Below, piece by piece: positions 39,895 through 57,300 of a stretch of DNA of 64,000 bases. A program made the translations under genes and the position numbers. The notes under the pieces were generated by a model. That model saw only the letters and a list, made by a program, of their open reading frames with translations. It did not search any database and had not been told where the DNA came from. The DNA comes from Ancylostoma caninum (taxonomy: Eukaryota; Nematoda; Chromadorea; Rhabditida; Ancylostomatidae). Location of the stretch: NCBI GenBank assembly GCA_037903475.1, contig JBAJFG010000086.1, forward strand, positions 186,001 through 250,000. The letters are read 5' to 3'. Every line of letters starts with the position of its first letter. Position 1 is the stretch's first letter.

Positions 39895-42018
39895 GAAATA
39901 TGAGTTATTTATTTATTTATTGGATACACCAGAACGGTGTGCCAAGAGACAACAAGGCACTAGGATTGGTAACAAACAAGTTGGAAAACAACGAAAAAAT
40001 GTTAGTAATACCAACATGACAGAACGCTATTGATGTAAAAACGAAGAGCGAAGAAGAAGACCTGTATTAGTTTGCAGGCACAGTTTTGACAACAAACGTC
40101 TGTAATGTGGTTCTAGCCACAGAAACCAGGGTATGTGAAGATATTCGGTTCAGTGTGAGAGTACCGGGCGGTGTTATGTGGGTCCTATTTTCATCCAGAA
40201 ACGGTACAGCTACTTAACAGAGGAGGAAGCCATTGAGATCATCTTACACCGAGAACGCAACTGATCAGGATCATTCAGGGGCGCTCGCGAAGCGACTCTT
40301 TGATTGCATTCAGTGCTTGAGATTAAGTTTTAAGCATTCAAAACTCAGTTAGTCAAACACACTGTTCAATATGAAGGCGAGAAAAGAAACACTCTCCACG
40401 TTCATCAATTGTTCTGAAGCGATATCAAATGAAAGCTGCTGATTCCTTTAATATTTCTACTATTGAAGGAAGAGCCTGACATCTATCTACCAGCGAAACG
40501 GGGCGCTGGAATGGAAACCATGCGCATCGGTCAAATCGTTTCTCAACTCCAAAGAAGTTGCTGAAAGTCTCCTATTTCACGTTAATTTTTTCGGGTCACG
40601 CAGTGGCAAGATGTCTGCTGTTGCTCACATGGATGATGGTTCAATGCCCGGCTCACTAGCAAAACAAAGACATTCATCCCTCTGGGATCGGTAAATTGGT
40701 GCCAGAACAATCTGGGAGGATGAAGCGGTGACTTGGTACTTCGGAAGTCCAGCGGAAATGTCTGTGCATGGCAAAACATGCATCCAATGCATCTGCGATT
40801 CTAGACGAAGTCGAATGCGTGGTGCATCTCACGAATGGGATTGACTCACGGCGATCACTTTAACCTTTCACCCTTTCCACATAGTGACGACTGTGCCGTT
40901 TGCCCACTTTCATGGCAATTACGGCGAAACGTGACGAAGTTTACGAAGACCAGCAAACTGGTGGCGCATTGGGTTTCGCCCAATCCGTGGCTAAACCACC
41001 CTATCGCGTTTGTTCCTTCTTTTTCCCTGGCTTTACGCTTCCATTACGCTCAATATGGCCTAAATCACTGTAACTCTCTCCTTTGTAGATCCTCATTCAA
41101 TCCTATTCCTCCATTACGCATTTACTACATTGATGAAGTAAGAGTTCTACCTTTAGCAATCTTCGGCACGAACCAAATTTCTAGACGCGATTAATAAATG
41201 TCAAGTTTTGGACAGGAAGAGGAGGATTGCACTGCGTCGCGCACACCTCCCCAGCTGGAGTTCCCTGTATGTTTCTGAGATTTGCACGGGAGAAGGTTTT
41301 ATCACCTAGCAGTCTTTGAAAGAAGTAGGAAGGTAGCAGTGTCAAACGAAGGACATTTTAACCCGCACCTCCCATATCAACCGTAACACCATCGCAGTCG
41401 ATGCACGGCCCTTCTGGATCCATCTCCCAACGTGTGTCAAGTAATCTACCGGCTTAAACCAAACGGATTTAGTATAGGCTTGAAATAACATTTGAAACCC
41501 ATTTTTATCTCATAACACCTTTCAATTTACAACGAAGATCTCTTGTAGGACAATCTGTGCAACAAATATACAAAAAATCACAACTGGTACAGCAAAATCA
41601 TGGAATATAGAAGAAAATAGCAACAGAAAGCGAATGTTGACGACTAGGATATGTGTGAAATCGGTGAGGTGCAGGAGACCCTCGGGGAGGACATAGACTA
41701 TTTGAACTTTTGCGAATCTGATACATGTACAGAACCTACTGCCTTACTGAGAAACTCGTCTAACGATTATACTATAGCTGTCAAGTTAACCCGCGCGCTA
41801 TGCACATTGAAAAAATACAGAGTAAATTAACAGCTTTAGGTGATGCCTATTATATCTGTGAGTACCGGTACGGCGTGATTTCTCAAGGCAACATGAGAAT
41901 AAAACATGAAAAAAAGAACAACTCTGCATTCGATGAAAGCCACAATGATGAAGTAGGTAGAAATAAGTAGTCCTATATACAGTAATCCATGTCATAGGAT
42001 AATAGGCGAGAAAAATAA
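39895..42018. other. Spacer between RSPRY1 and RTCB
   Basis: No conserved gene. A run of 'attt' units lies near 39,905. One exon-like stretch on minus (41,369-41,452) is listed separately. The spacing of about 2.1 kb argues against a simple operon although both flanking genes point the same way and both have spliced-leader-type acceptors. Confidence 0.45.
41369..41452 (-). CDS. Orphan exon-like segment, Cys-containing
   Basis: Between a TTTAAG acceptor and a GTGCGG donor on minus, 84 bases stay open in one frame: AGRLLDTRWE, then MDPEGPCIDCDGVTVDMG. The composition looks coding. A possible 18-bp micro-exon in matching phase (ACAG/GTGTGC flanks) lies near 41,250. I recognise no family and cannot assign the segment to either neighbour. 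Confidence 0.33.
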
Positions 42019-47973
<5,955 letters not shown>

Positions 47974-47974
47974 C

Positions 47975-47976
47975 CT
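47975..47976 (-). promoter_or_regulatory. Probable spliced-leader acceptor for RSPRY1
   Basis: On minus GACTTTTCAG is followed by G and the ATG at 47,973, the same one-base arrangement seen at RTCB. It supports the start that gives the MGSCLC N-terminus. Confidence 0.7.
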
Positions 47977-50900
47977 GAAAAGTCGTAGTTAGTCAATAAG
48001 GAGATTACGCAGCAACTATATGTACACTAGGAAGAAACCAGGCGTTGATTGTACTGGAAAATGGAAAGACATGGGCTCAAAAACAGCCAAACAAGGCGTA
48101 AACGGAGAATAACGGCTCATAAACACGCTATATTCCCATGCTGTTTAGCCTAAAGTTGGGCGGGGTCAAATGTGTCAAGGAGTGGCGAGTGTTTAGTGGA
48201 AACGAATCTGGATTTACAAGTGATTGCTACTCTCCAACAAAACAAACAAACTAGACGGAACTGCAGCATCAACAGCGGTTCGTTCCGCTCATGTTGGCGA
48301 GACAGGTATCGCAACAAAAAACAACATTTGCTACGTATGGAAATCAGCGATTTGCATGGAATCACAGTGTTTCCATTGGAAAATACACGAAAATAGCCGA
48401 AACTGCCGTGATTCATCCCGAGCGCTGTGTTTTTTGTCACTGAGACTGGAAACTTCTCCGGCGGTCAAGAATTGACAATGGAGCGCGGAAGCAGCGCAGC
48501 GGAAAGGAGATGTGGTGGGAGGTCTCGGCTCAAAACAGTTAACTCTTAGCGTTTATATGGGGTTGTATCGTTGATAGACAGTTAAGCACATCCTTTTCAA
48601 TGCAATTCTGGAGAGAATTCCTATAAACTACTACAAATAATGAAGAAATATAGCAAAAATTCCCAGAGGTAGTCGATTTCTTCCCACGGCATCCTTGTAG
48701 TACTCATTTTGTACTATTTTCACGAATTTTACTTTGGCCTCAAGGCAAAATATTTCTCGACAAGGAATTCTATGGACTTTTCACGTGGCAATGCATGGCC
48801 CAACCACTAGCTGCTCTCAGCCAACACAAGGACAAACTTTTATGGAAAAGGACATCCCTACCCACGATCTAACCAAATATACGAATTTAATCTTTCATTC
48901 CCAAAATTTTCTTGTTCAATGGTCCATAAAACTGCTTCGTTGTTATGTTCTGCGATGCAGTCGTGCGTGTGCGACATGTGCGACAAGCCAGGAAGAAAAT
49001 CGATGAGTAGCCTTTTTTTGTAAGCCTATTCGAATTTTAGAACAGCTTTTATACACACGCGAATTCCGTTTCGTCCGCATGGGAGATGAATAAAGGGCAT
49101 TAAAAAAAAACAAAAAAAAAGAGATGAGAACAAAACATAGAGCATACATGCTATAGCATGAATGAAAGTTGTATAGGACGCCTTGTACTAGAGGCTGCAG
49201 TCCATGGTCAGTTTCAGGATGAGGGATTGGGAAAAACCGCAGTTAGTGCAAAAATATTGGACTTCTGTTGTTTCATAACCCGCTATAGTCAATAGAAACT
49301 GACTGTGTTCAGTTCTAGGCAAGGGTTTGGTATTAGGTTTAGGCTCAGTCAAATTTAGGTTTAGGCTCAGTCAAAATTTTCTGTAGTCACATCTGTAACA
49401 TCTAGGGTTTTAGAAAATATTAGTTCTGCATATTTTATCAAGTCCCATTTAAGTGCTGCCTATGGTTACAATACAAATATGTAAACGATATAGAGGAAAA
49501 GCTCATATAACTGAAATGTAATCCAAAAAATACAACGAAAACTTTACTGAAATTAGAAGGAATTTCTGGTGGATGAAGAAGAGTTACTGTCAAGAAGGAG
49601 AAACAGGAATTTTTCAGATTTTTCTTCGAAATCGGTTAAAAACACCATTTTTCAAAGGAATTGGGAGAGTAGGGATGATGGAATTCTTCTTATTGTTGGT
49701 ATAATCCTTTGCAGAGCGCACACGAATGATTACAGTAAGGAAAGGGAGAGCAAAAAAAAAAGAAGAGGGGAATGATGTCATGGGAATGATGTCAAAACCC
49801 AGCCTAAGCGGATGAAGGGTAGCCGGTAAGCCTTCGTTATCTAAAGCTAGATCTGCTGCTAGATTACGCAGAGAGGACGTGGATTGGATGGTACAGCAAA
49901 AAGTGGTCAGGCGCATGGGAAACCATGACACTAAATCCAGGAATCGTGCCATACCGTAGGGGAAATGAGTGGAAGGCTCAAATCCTGCCAAAATAGCCTC
50001 CTCCTAAAATGATTCATGTCACTTCTTGCAAGCGTCATAAAGAACAAAAATTAACCACAGTACGAGATAGGACCGAAACTCCTAGAATTCTTCCAGAAAC
50101 TGAAGCTTCGGCAGGGATTCCATGCTGGGATTTTACCGACTGCACTAAGCCCTACGCAAAAGTACATCGTGCTCGACGCGGTTCGTTTCGGCGGAAAATG
50201 CCTGAGGCTAATTAAGGGAGGGCGACGGGATAGCAAAATAAATTTGCGTGCACTTACATCCAGTGCACGCATGTGCGTGAAGCCGCACGACCTATAAACA
50301 GGAATAACTCAGCAGGCGACGGAAACGCTCGAACAGGAGAATAGCAAAAATCGTGCCCTTGGGGAGGGAGCGCGGGGGGGGGGATGAGGGCGAGGGGTGA
50401 GGGGTGGTGGGGATGAGAGATATTGCAGCCATGCAAGTAAGCCAAGATAAAGTCCGATGAAGGCTCAATCCGGTGGTCCGCTTCAATAAAGAGGAAAGTT
50501 CAGGAGAGAATCTCATTGAGAATTGAGGATAAGTCTCTCGCAAACCTCATTTTTTGGTCAACCCTGGGAGGAACCATCACTTTTTTTGAGAGGAGAGGTG
50601 GGGACCTCAACTACAATACTAGAAAATAGTTGGGGAATCCAGTAGAAACGAAGCCCTGAAAAAAGTTTACTCGAGAAGATCAAAATTGCGATCATCTAAT
50701 TCCAGGGAAACCCGGAACATCACTTCCGAAGCGGCATATTCCTGTGGTAATTCCTTTGCAAAACAGGAGAATCTAATAAATTCCAAGACATTCCAACGCA
50801 TGCATCTCTGATGAAGACAGGAAAGTAAGGGAAGGAGCAGGTGATGTCTCATTCTCAAAGTGCAGATTCTGAGGACTCATGAATGTCTGATTAATCTTAG

Positions 50901-51909
50901 CGGAAGTACACATGGTAGCTGTAGTGCTTTGCCCTGGCAGCGCTTTCTGAGGACCTGCTTCTAGAAATTCCGGCCATTCATTTACACTTGTACATTGTGC
51001 TTAGAATTCGCAGGATCCGTAATATCTCAGGATGGAGCGTCCTCAGAATGCCAAGGAAGATTCGACTGGAAAAGGGATTGAGCCTTAAAGCCCTGGATTC
51101 CGTACCAATACTGAGAAAAAGGTTTCTCAACAATGTTAGTGGAACGTTCTATATAAGAATGTCAGTCGCGGATGCAGAAAATGGACGGGGGGGGGGGTGG
51201 TGGGAAAAAAGCGGGATCTCAGCCGCTTTAGGGACCCAGATGGAATATAAAATCAATAAAAATATTAATTATAATAATAAACAATAAATAAAATTATATC
51301 AAATATAATAATAAACAATTAAAAATAGACAAACACAGGATTTTTATTCGTATTGTAAAGTAAATTCGAAAATTTGGCAACCCATTCTCGGGGGCCCCGC
51401 CCCCCGCATCTTGTAGAGCTTTTATATAAGAAAAGGCTGGAGGGATGGAAAAGCTGATAATCTCCGTTGAGAATTGAAATCACATTAAAAAAAGGATTAA
51501 TGAAAAACAGAGTGAGTTCACTCCCCAGGGCTTGTTCGCTCACATTCTGCTTTTGAACGACGTAAATGGCTGTTTTTTTAAAGGTTCAATTAACAAAGTT
51601 CTCTTCGACGTGAATAGCGACAAAGTGGCTGTACATCAGAGATAATTAGTCCCCACTAGGGATTTGTTTATCACCCTGTCGTTGTTTTTAGTACGTCAGT
51701 GATTTTTTCTCCAAGCACATCACATAGTCACAAATGTGAGAACACGCTAATGTAAGGGAAGGCTGCTTTTTATAACCCTAAGGGTTAATTTTTCTGGTTG
51801 AGCTCGAATTCGATTCCGCTCAGAAAAGAATTAGTTCTGCATGAGTTTAAGAATTTCGAGAGTTTTTCTTGGATTCGCATCTAATTTAACAGGAACTTGG
51901 ACCTGGTCC
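47977..51909. other. Intergenic, repeat- and G-rich, no supported gene
   Basis: Several overlapping frames near 48,150-48,480 and 49,600-50,000 occupy both strands and look random. At 49,330-49,375 the block 'tttaggctcagtcaaa' is duplicated. G-runs occur at 50,361-50,413 and 51,187-51,204. I see no RNA gene. Confidence 0.4.
50361..50413 (+). repeat. G-rich tract with quadruplex potential
   Basis: A dense series of G blocks (four to ten G each) separated by A, T or short spacers. It has well over four G-triplets within 50 bases, so a G-quadruplex is possible on the plus strand. Confidence 0.7.
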
Positions 51910-52265
51910 TGGATGCATCATTGGGATTACCTAGGGTAAACGCGCTGACATTCGTGTTAACGATGGGCAAACTTATGCGTTGTGGGTAATGGGCACATTT
52001 ACCCTAGTATAATCTTATGATGCACGTGGCCCCTAAGCCTGGATGCATAGTCGAGGTTACCCAAGGTAAACGTGTTGACGCCCATGTCAACGATGGGTTA
52101 ACCTGTGTGGCGTTGGCGCCTTTACCCTGGGTTATCTCAGCGATACCTGCGGCCCCTGGACGCATCATCGAGGTTACCCAGGGTAAACGTGTTGACTACC
52201 GCGTTAACGATGGGTAAATCCCCGTAGTGTTAGCATTTTCACCCCGGGTAATCCTAGTGGTGCGT
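51910..52265. repeat. Triplicated repeat of about 117 bp with internal inverted words
   Basis: Three consecutive units each hold 'ggatgcat'/'ggacgcat', 'gaggttaccca.ggtaaacg', 'gttaacgatgggtaa' and 'ttaccctgggtta'. Within each unit 'ttacccagggtaa' and 'taccctgggtta' are complementary, so every unit can fold back. The frame at 52,017-52,217 is a product of the repeat. A single relative lies at 15,125-15,250. Confidence 0.8.
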
Positions 52266-54157
52266 GCGGGTCACAAAAAAGGAAAGAAAAACGAATGAAG
52301 TGAAAGAAAATACTGAAATCTCCAAATATCCCACAAGTCCTAGCCTAAATAAAAGTTCAAAGAAAACCTGAAGAGGATACATTAATCGCCTGGATAACTA
52401 GTGAATAGCACGCCCTTCCATAACGTTCATTTATATGACTACAATTGTACCATGGTGAAAAGGGCAGATGAATTACGTTCGCTGCTGGACTTCAAGACCT
52501 TCTGTCCTCAACAGAAATAAGCGTTTTCAATCGCACTTTAGGACATTTAGAAAGGTTCACTCTAGCCAAGTACATTAGGTAAGGCCATTAGCTAAATGGT
52601 CTCGGCGCTTCGATGCGTGTACTGTTAAAAAAGTCTACTTTTGAAAAGTTCAGTGTTTTTCTGAAAGTTCGAGCGGCTATAGAATTCTTAAGAAGCAGAA
52701 GGGCAGAGCTTCCAGCTGTGAAAACAAAGCGATGTCGGCTTGACAACGGCTCTGACGCTGCTATGCACTTCCCTCAATAATTCATAAGCTTTCGTGGATT
52801 CGTTGAAAATTCCTTTTTTGTTCAGTTCAAAATCATTTCAAACATCATGAACCACACAACACCATACACGGAATGCATTTTGCATCAAATCATGCCACAA
52901 TGACAGCGACGAAATTGAATTTACCGCGTTTTAACACCTTCTGCACACCTAACGGACCGTTGATCTTTGATTTTTATTTTTACAAGATTGATGGGGAGCT
53001 CTACGAGAAGTTTATAATGAGCTATAAAAAAATGATGACTGCTGAGTGAAGTAGAGCAGAAAAGAAGATGAGTGAGCTGGGGGGGGGGCCCCCCCCCCCA
53101 CTTACCTCCCCACCGTACCCAGCAAAGACATTCTGAACCTCTGGAAAACACCAAGGGTAAAAACTCGACCAGAATGGATGAGACTCTGGAATGCCCTTCA
53201 GCATCCCGTCAGCAAGGTATGAGTGGGTCTCTAGAGACAATTAATATCTCAGTAATGGCGTTGACTCCTGTCTTGGAGGCGCCATAATGTGGATTTTGCC
53301 AATACTTGTTCAGGGGATTTCCAAGAATTTAAGAAAAAGAAATGAGAGATGTAGGTTTCGATGAATCAGCCTGATCATTGCATTTATTTTGCTTTTGATA
53401 CTTTATTAGAAATGGAAATTTACAAGAAAAATTTTCTAAGCATTAAATTCAAAATCACCTGTGTTAATCACATCTAAGTCAACGACGTCCTTTTTACGCC
53501 GCGCGTTACGCTACGCGTGAACGCCCACTTCCCTCATGACATTCCCGGGGAAACAGAGGCTAAGAGACGTGCCCTGAGTAGGGGTTAGGAAAGGCGTCAA
53601 GATGAATTTTTGCCTACGGTTGCACGGATTATCACTGAAATATGTGGCGTGCGCAGCAATGTAGTGCAAGAGATGAATATTGATCGAACTTGATTGATTG
53701 AACCATTCGTTATGCAGGCAAATCCGTATAAAATTGAACTTTCATTGTTATTTCGAACCGGAAACGTAGCTTAGCACTTTCCATGGAATGGCAACATTAC
53801 AAAACAAGAATAGTTTCAGTCTTGTCGTGGGTGGGTCCTAGGGAGAAGTTAGACGCCTTCATGTCCTTCTAGTCATCACTTCTGAGTGAGAGAGGCTTCA
53901 GCTGTGTTCGAGTAGCAAAATTATAAAAAAATGCGGAAGCCAGTTACTTCTTACTCCTCAGCTAGTAGCGCACGCGGGAAATATTCAATTCAACGTCGAA
54001 CTAGGTCCCATTGTTCGCCCATAAGTTAATTACCAGTACATCCATAGTTCTGTCAGTATGCCATTATACTTAGTCTCTAATTCCTCCCGGAACTCTGCTT
54101 CCTGTTTCGCTTATAGCAGCTCATATCAGGACAGAAATGAGAACAATCGTATTACAG
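52266..54157. other. Intergenic with a G10/C11 block
   Basis: No supported gene. At 53,079-53,099 ten G are followed directly by eleven C, a perfect short palindrome. Frames near 53,000-53,290 exist only because homopolymers lack stop codons. Confidence 0.4.
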
Positions 54158-54319
54158 ATTTGTCCTGGTAAACCTATACGATTAACGATAACCGTATTTC
54201 ACCAAGGCCATAAACACTACCAAGTCATTAACGTCTTTAGAACTATGTCTGTTGCTATGGCTACTGCTCGGCTAATAGCGAAGTCACTGAAAGTACCAAT
54301 TTTTGAAGCCATAATTAAT
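54158..54319 (+). CDS. Candidate internal coding exon
   Basis: Between TATTACAG and a strong donor GTAAGT, 54 codons are open in phase 0 at both ends: ICPGKPIRLTITVFHQGHKH, then YQVINVFRTMSVAMATARLI, then AKSLKVPIFEAIIN. The sequence looks protein-like, mixing beta-type and amphipathic segments, but I recognise no family and found no in-phase neighbour exon. Confidence 0.33.
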
Positions 54320-57300
54320 GTAAGTGGTACAGCGCATGTATAGTATTTAGGACGTTTCTTGTGCTGCCATTAGATGAGGACATAATCGCATTTTCATACG
54401 TCAGATATGAGAAAGTGCTGCGATAGTTCTGCTGGAACGTGCGGAAAATGAGAGAAAACCAGGGAAAAATGTTGCGAAATTAATGGCTTTTCTGGAAGAA
54501 ATTCCAGGCGTTATACAGCGACTAGAAATGTGCTACCTGACCTTTCCAAAAGCATAGAATTCCTGGAATTCGAGGAAACAACGCGAAATGGAATGGACTT
54601 ACTCGATATGAAATGACTGCAGCAGCGTGGCGAGCACACAAGTACAGCGGCGACGTCGTGGCATAGCGTGAGGTGAGTGCGCCCCCTAGTGAACTGACGA
54701 CGCCGACGAGGTGGGGTAGGAGGGACGAGGAAGTGCCTGTGCACCTGCAGGTGAGCTGTGGTACCCACAGAAGCCGTATGGTCAGGTGAACAACGCCTCG
54801 TGGAAGGTTCACTGATCGGCCAGCGCCATCGCACGTGATCACCTTGCTTATCAGTGCTGTGTTTTCGCACATCTATGGGCGTCCATCGATCCCGAAGCGG
54901 CTTCCTGTGGGAAGAAGTTCGGCTAGTGATCAGCTGCGCGCGTGCAGATCCTGGCGTTCGCCGCGTTAATCCCACCCATTCATTTTCTCCCACATATTAA
55001 GCGTATTCTTCAATGTAAACAACTAGTTTCCGACGAAGCGATGCGCCATAGTCGTTCGCGTGCGAGCGACAACAAACACCTGCCATAGAGAGAATCTTCA
55101 ACGTCTTGCCGAGTTGATTGTCGCAGAATCGACGTCGTTTTCGGGTGTGGAGTAATCCGATCACGTAGTTTATGCGCAGCCAAATATGTATTGCCAATGG
55201 ACCAGAGCGGCGCAGAACTAAGAAAACAAGGAGCGAGAAGGAGGAACGAGTGGCTGGGGGAGGGGGGGGGGGGGGGAGAGGTGAGGACAATCTCAGGATT
55301 GCAACAGAAACTCTGAAGGTTAACAAAACTGCAGGACGTAAGAAAACTGACGGACAGGAGTGGTTATTGTACTCTATAATTTCCCGTTTCCCAGTATCTA
55401 TGGAAAAGTTAGCACACAAAGTTGCATAAGCAAATAAAAAAATATCAAATTGCAACGAATAATATAACCTACTTTTATAAATAAACAAATCCTAACTAAA
55501 ACATTACTTACCAAATGAATAAAGGAAACAATTCTTATCCCTTATCGCAAAGTAACCATCACACGAAGCCCTCCAGCACGGTTTTATCTATTTACTTGTT
55601 TATTTATTGCACTCTATGGTGCACTACGGTCAATGAACATGTCAAGAATAGAACGAACATTTAAATGAAAAATAATTACTCCGAAACCAGAGAAAGTTTA
55701 CTTCCCAAGAAAAAAAAAACAAAAGTAAAATTCCGCTTGCACGTGTCAATTTCAGCAAAAATGACCTTTTTACTGCTTTTGTTCAAAAACAGTGAAAGAT
55801 TCCGAGGATCGCTCGAAAATTCTAGGATCGCCTTTTCAGGATTCAGTACAGAAGCCACAGAGTCACAAGTAATTGGGCTAGAATGACTAAGCAGAAATTC
55901 TAGCGAGAATGTTCCGGAAGCCCACATTCACCTTCTTTGACATCAGGTTTATCCGAGAGCCTAGCTCCAAATTTACGCTTTTTCCAAATGATCTTCTTGC
56001 ACTAAACTTTAAATTTTTCCATCCAATCATAACATTATTGTTCATGGATGGGACCTGAAGAAGCTGTAGAAAAGGTGGTGAAACTTTCCACCTGTGAAGT
56101 AGTATAAGTAGTAGAGGTTCTAACTCATTCTAATGCCAGATAATTTGAATTCAAAACCAAAGAATTTTAAATCGGAAAAAGAATTTCTATTCGCCTAAGA
56201 CTTTTGGACCAACCGTAATTCCGAAGCCTTTTTTCCAGGGTTTTTAGGAAAAAATTTCTGTCGAGAAACAATATCTTCTTCTTCGGAAATCAAAAATATG
56301 CAAATATGAAAAAACTGTAGAGGTTCCTCGAAAGAGTTTGAACTGACAATTTGAGAAGACGCTAAACTCTAATGAAAGTCATTGTAACTTCATTTAAAAC
56401 AAGCTGAACTAAATGTTGCTACAGAGAAGTGAACATATTTTCATGAAAAAAAAAAATAAAAAAGGCGCGACTGGTCAACTCCAAGCGAATTTTGATAACG
56501 GGAGGAGGATTCCAAACCCGGGATAAATCGAATTTGCAGAGAGAGCGCAGAATTTTGGCGTGTGCTCGTCAAGGCGTATATCATTCTGCGAAAATGTCTG
56601 GAAAACCTAGCTGGGGAGGAAAAGGGCAAACAGAAATTCTTTTTGTGAAATTGAAGTTTTTCTAGCAAGTCTGCTGCTTGCTATAGGGATTTCTTGGAAG
56701 AAACTGGAGACGTAGAGCAACATTAAGTGAACTCTCTCTTGGACGGAGAACAGAGAAAGAATTCTTCGGAGTTTACAGAATTCATTGACGTCATGATGGC
56801 ATCGAGATTGAACGTGAAGAAAGCCTTGAGTTCGTCACTGATTTTCTATACATATGATTGAATGCCATTTCTCACCAGGAACACTGTAAATGGAGGAAAT
56901 CAAGAAACGCAGCCGGTTTTCCCGCTCGTTCAATGAAATTCACTTTTTAAGGGGAACATTTCATTTTTTTATCTAGATATCTATTGAACTATCCGACTTG
57001 TTTGTTCAAAGTACAAATGAGCAGAAAATGAAAAGAAATTTCTGATCTTTAAGACATTAAATATTCAACAATACGGAAAAATGCAAAGCACGACTGAAAT
57101 CCATAGCAGGCGGAGTCATAATTTCCTGCTGAATCGCTAATATGGCCTGATTTCCTGGAGACTATGTAGGCGGCATATCCGGGGATTATTGTGGATGTAG
57201 CGAGAAAGTTGTGAATCAACAAACATAATCCTGAGGTTTGCAATTTTCTGCAAGGGTCCCTGCTCACGAGCAGATGCATAGAACAAGTAAATGAGGCTAG

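Noticed and set aside
54511..54993. 160-codon minus-strand frame in a GC-richer patch
   Set aside because: No recognisable domain, Arg/Ser/His-rich as expected of a shadow frame, and overlapped by a second 116-codon frame on the same strand.
54997..55488. 163-codon minus-strand frame with a poly-Pro stretch
   Set aside because: The Pro run is the reverse of a poly-G tract that cannot encode stops; no motif or splice support.
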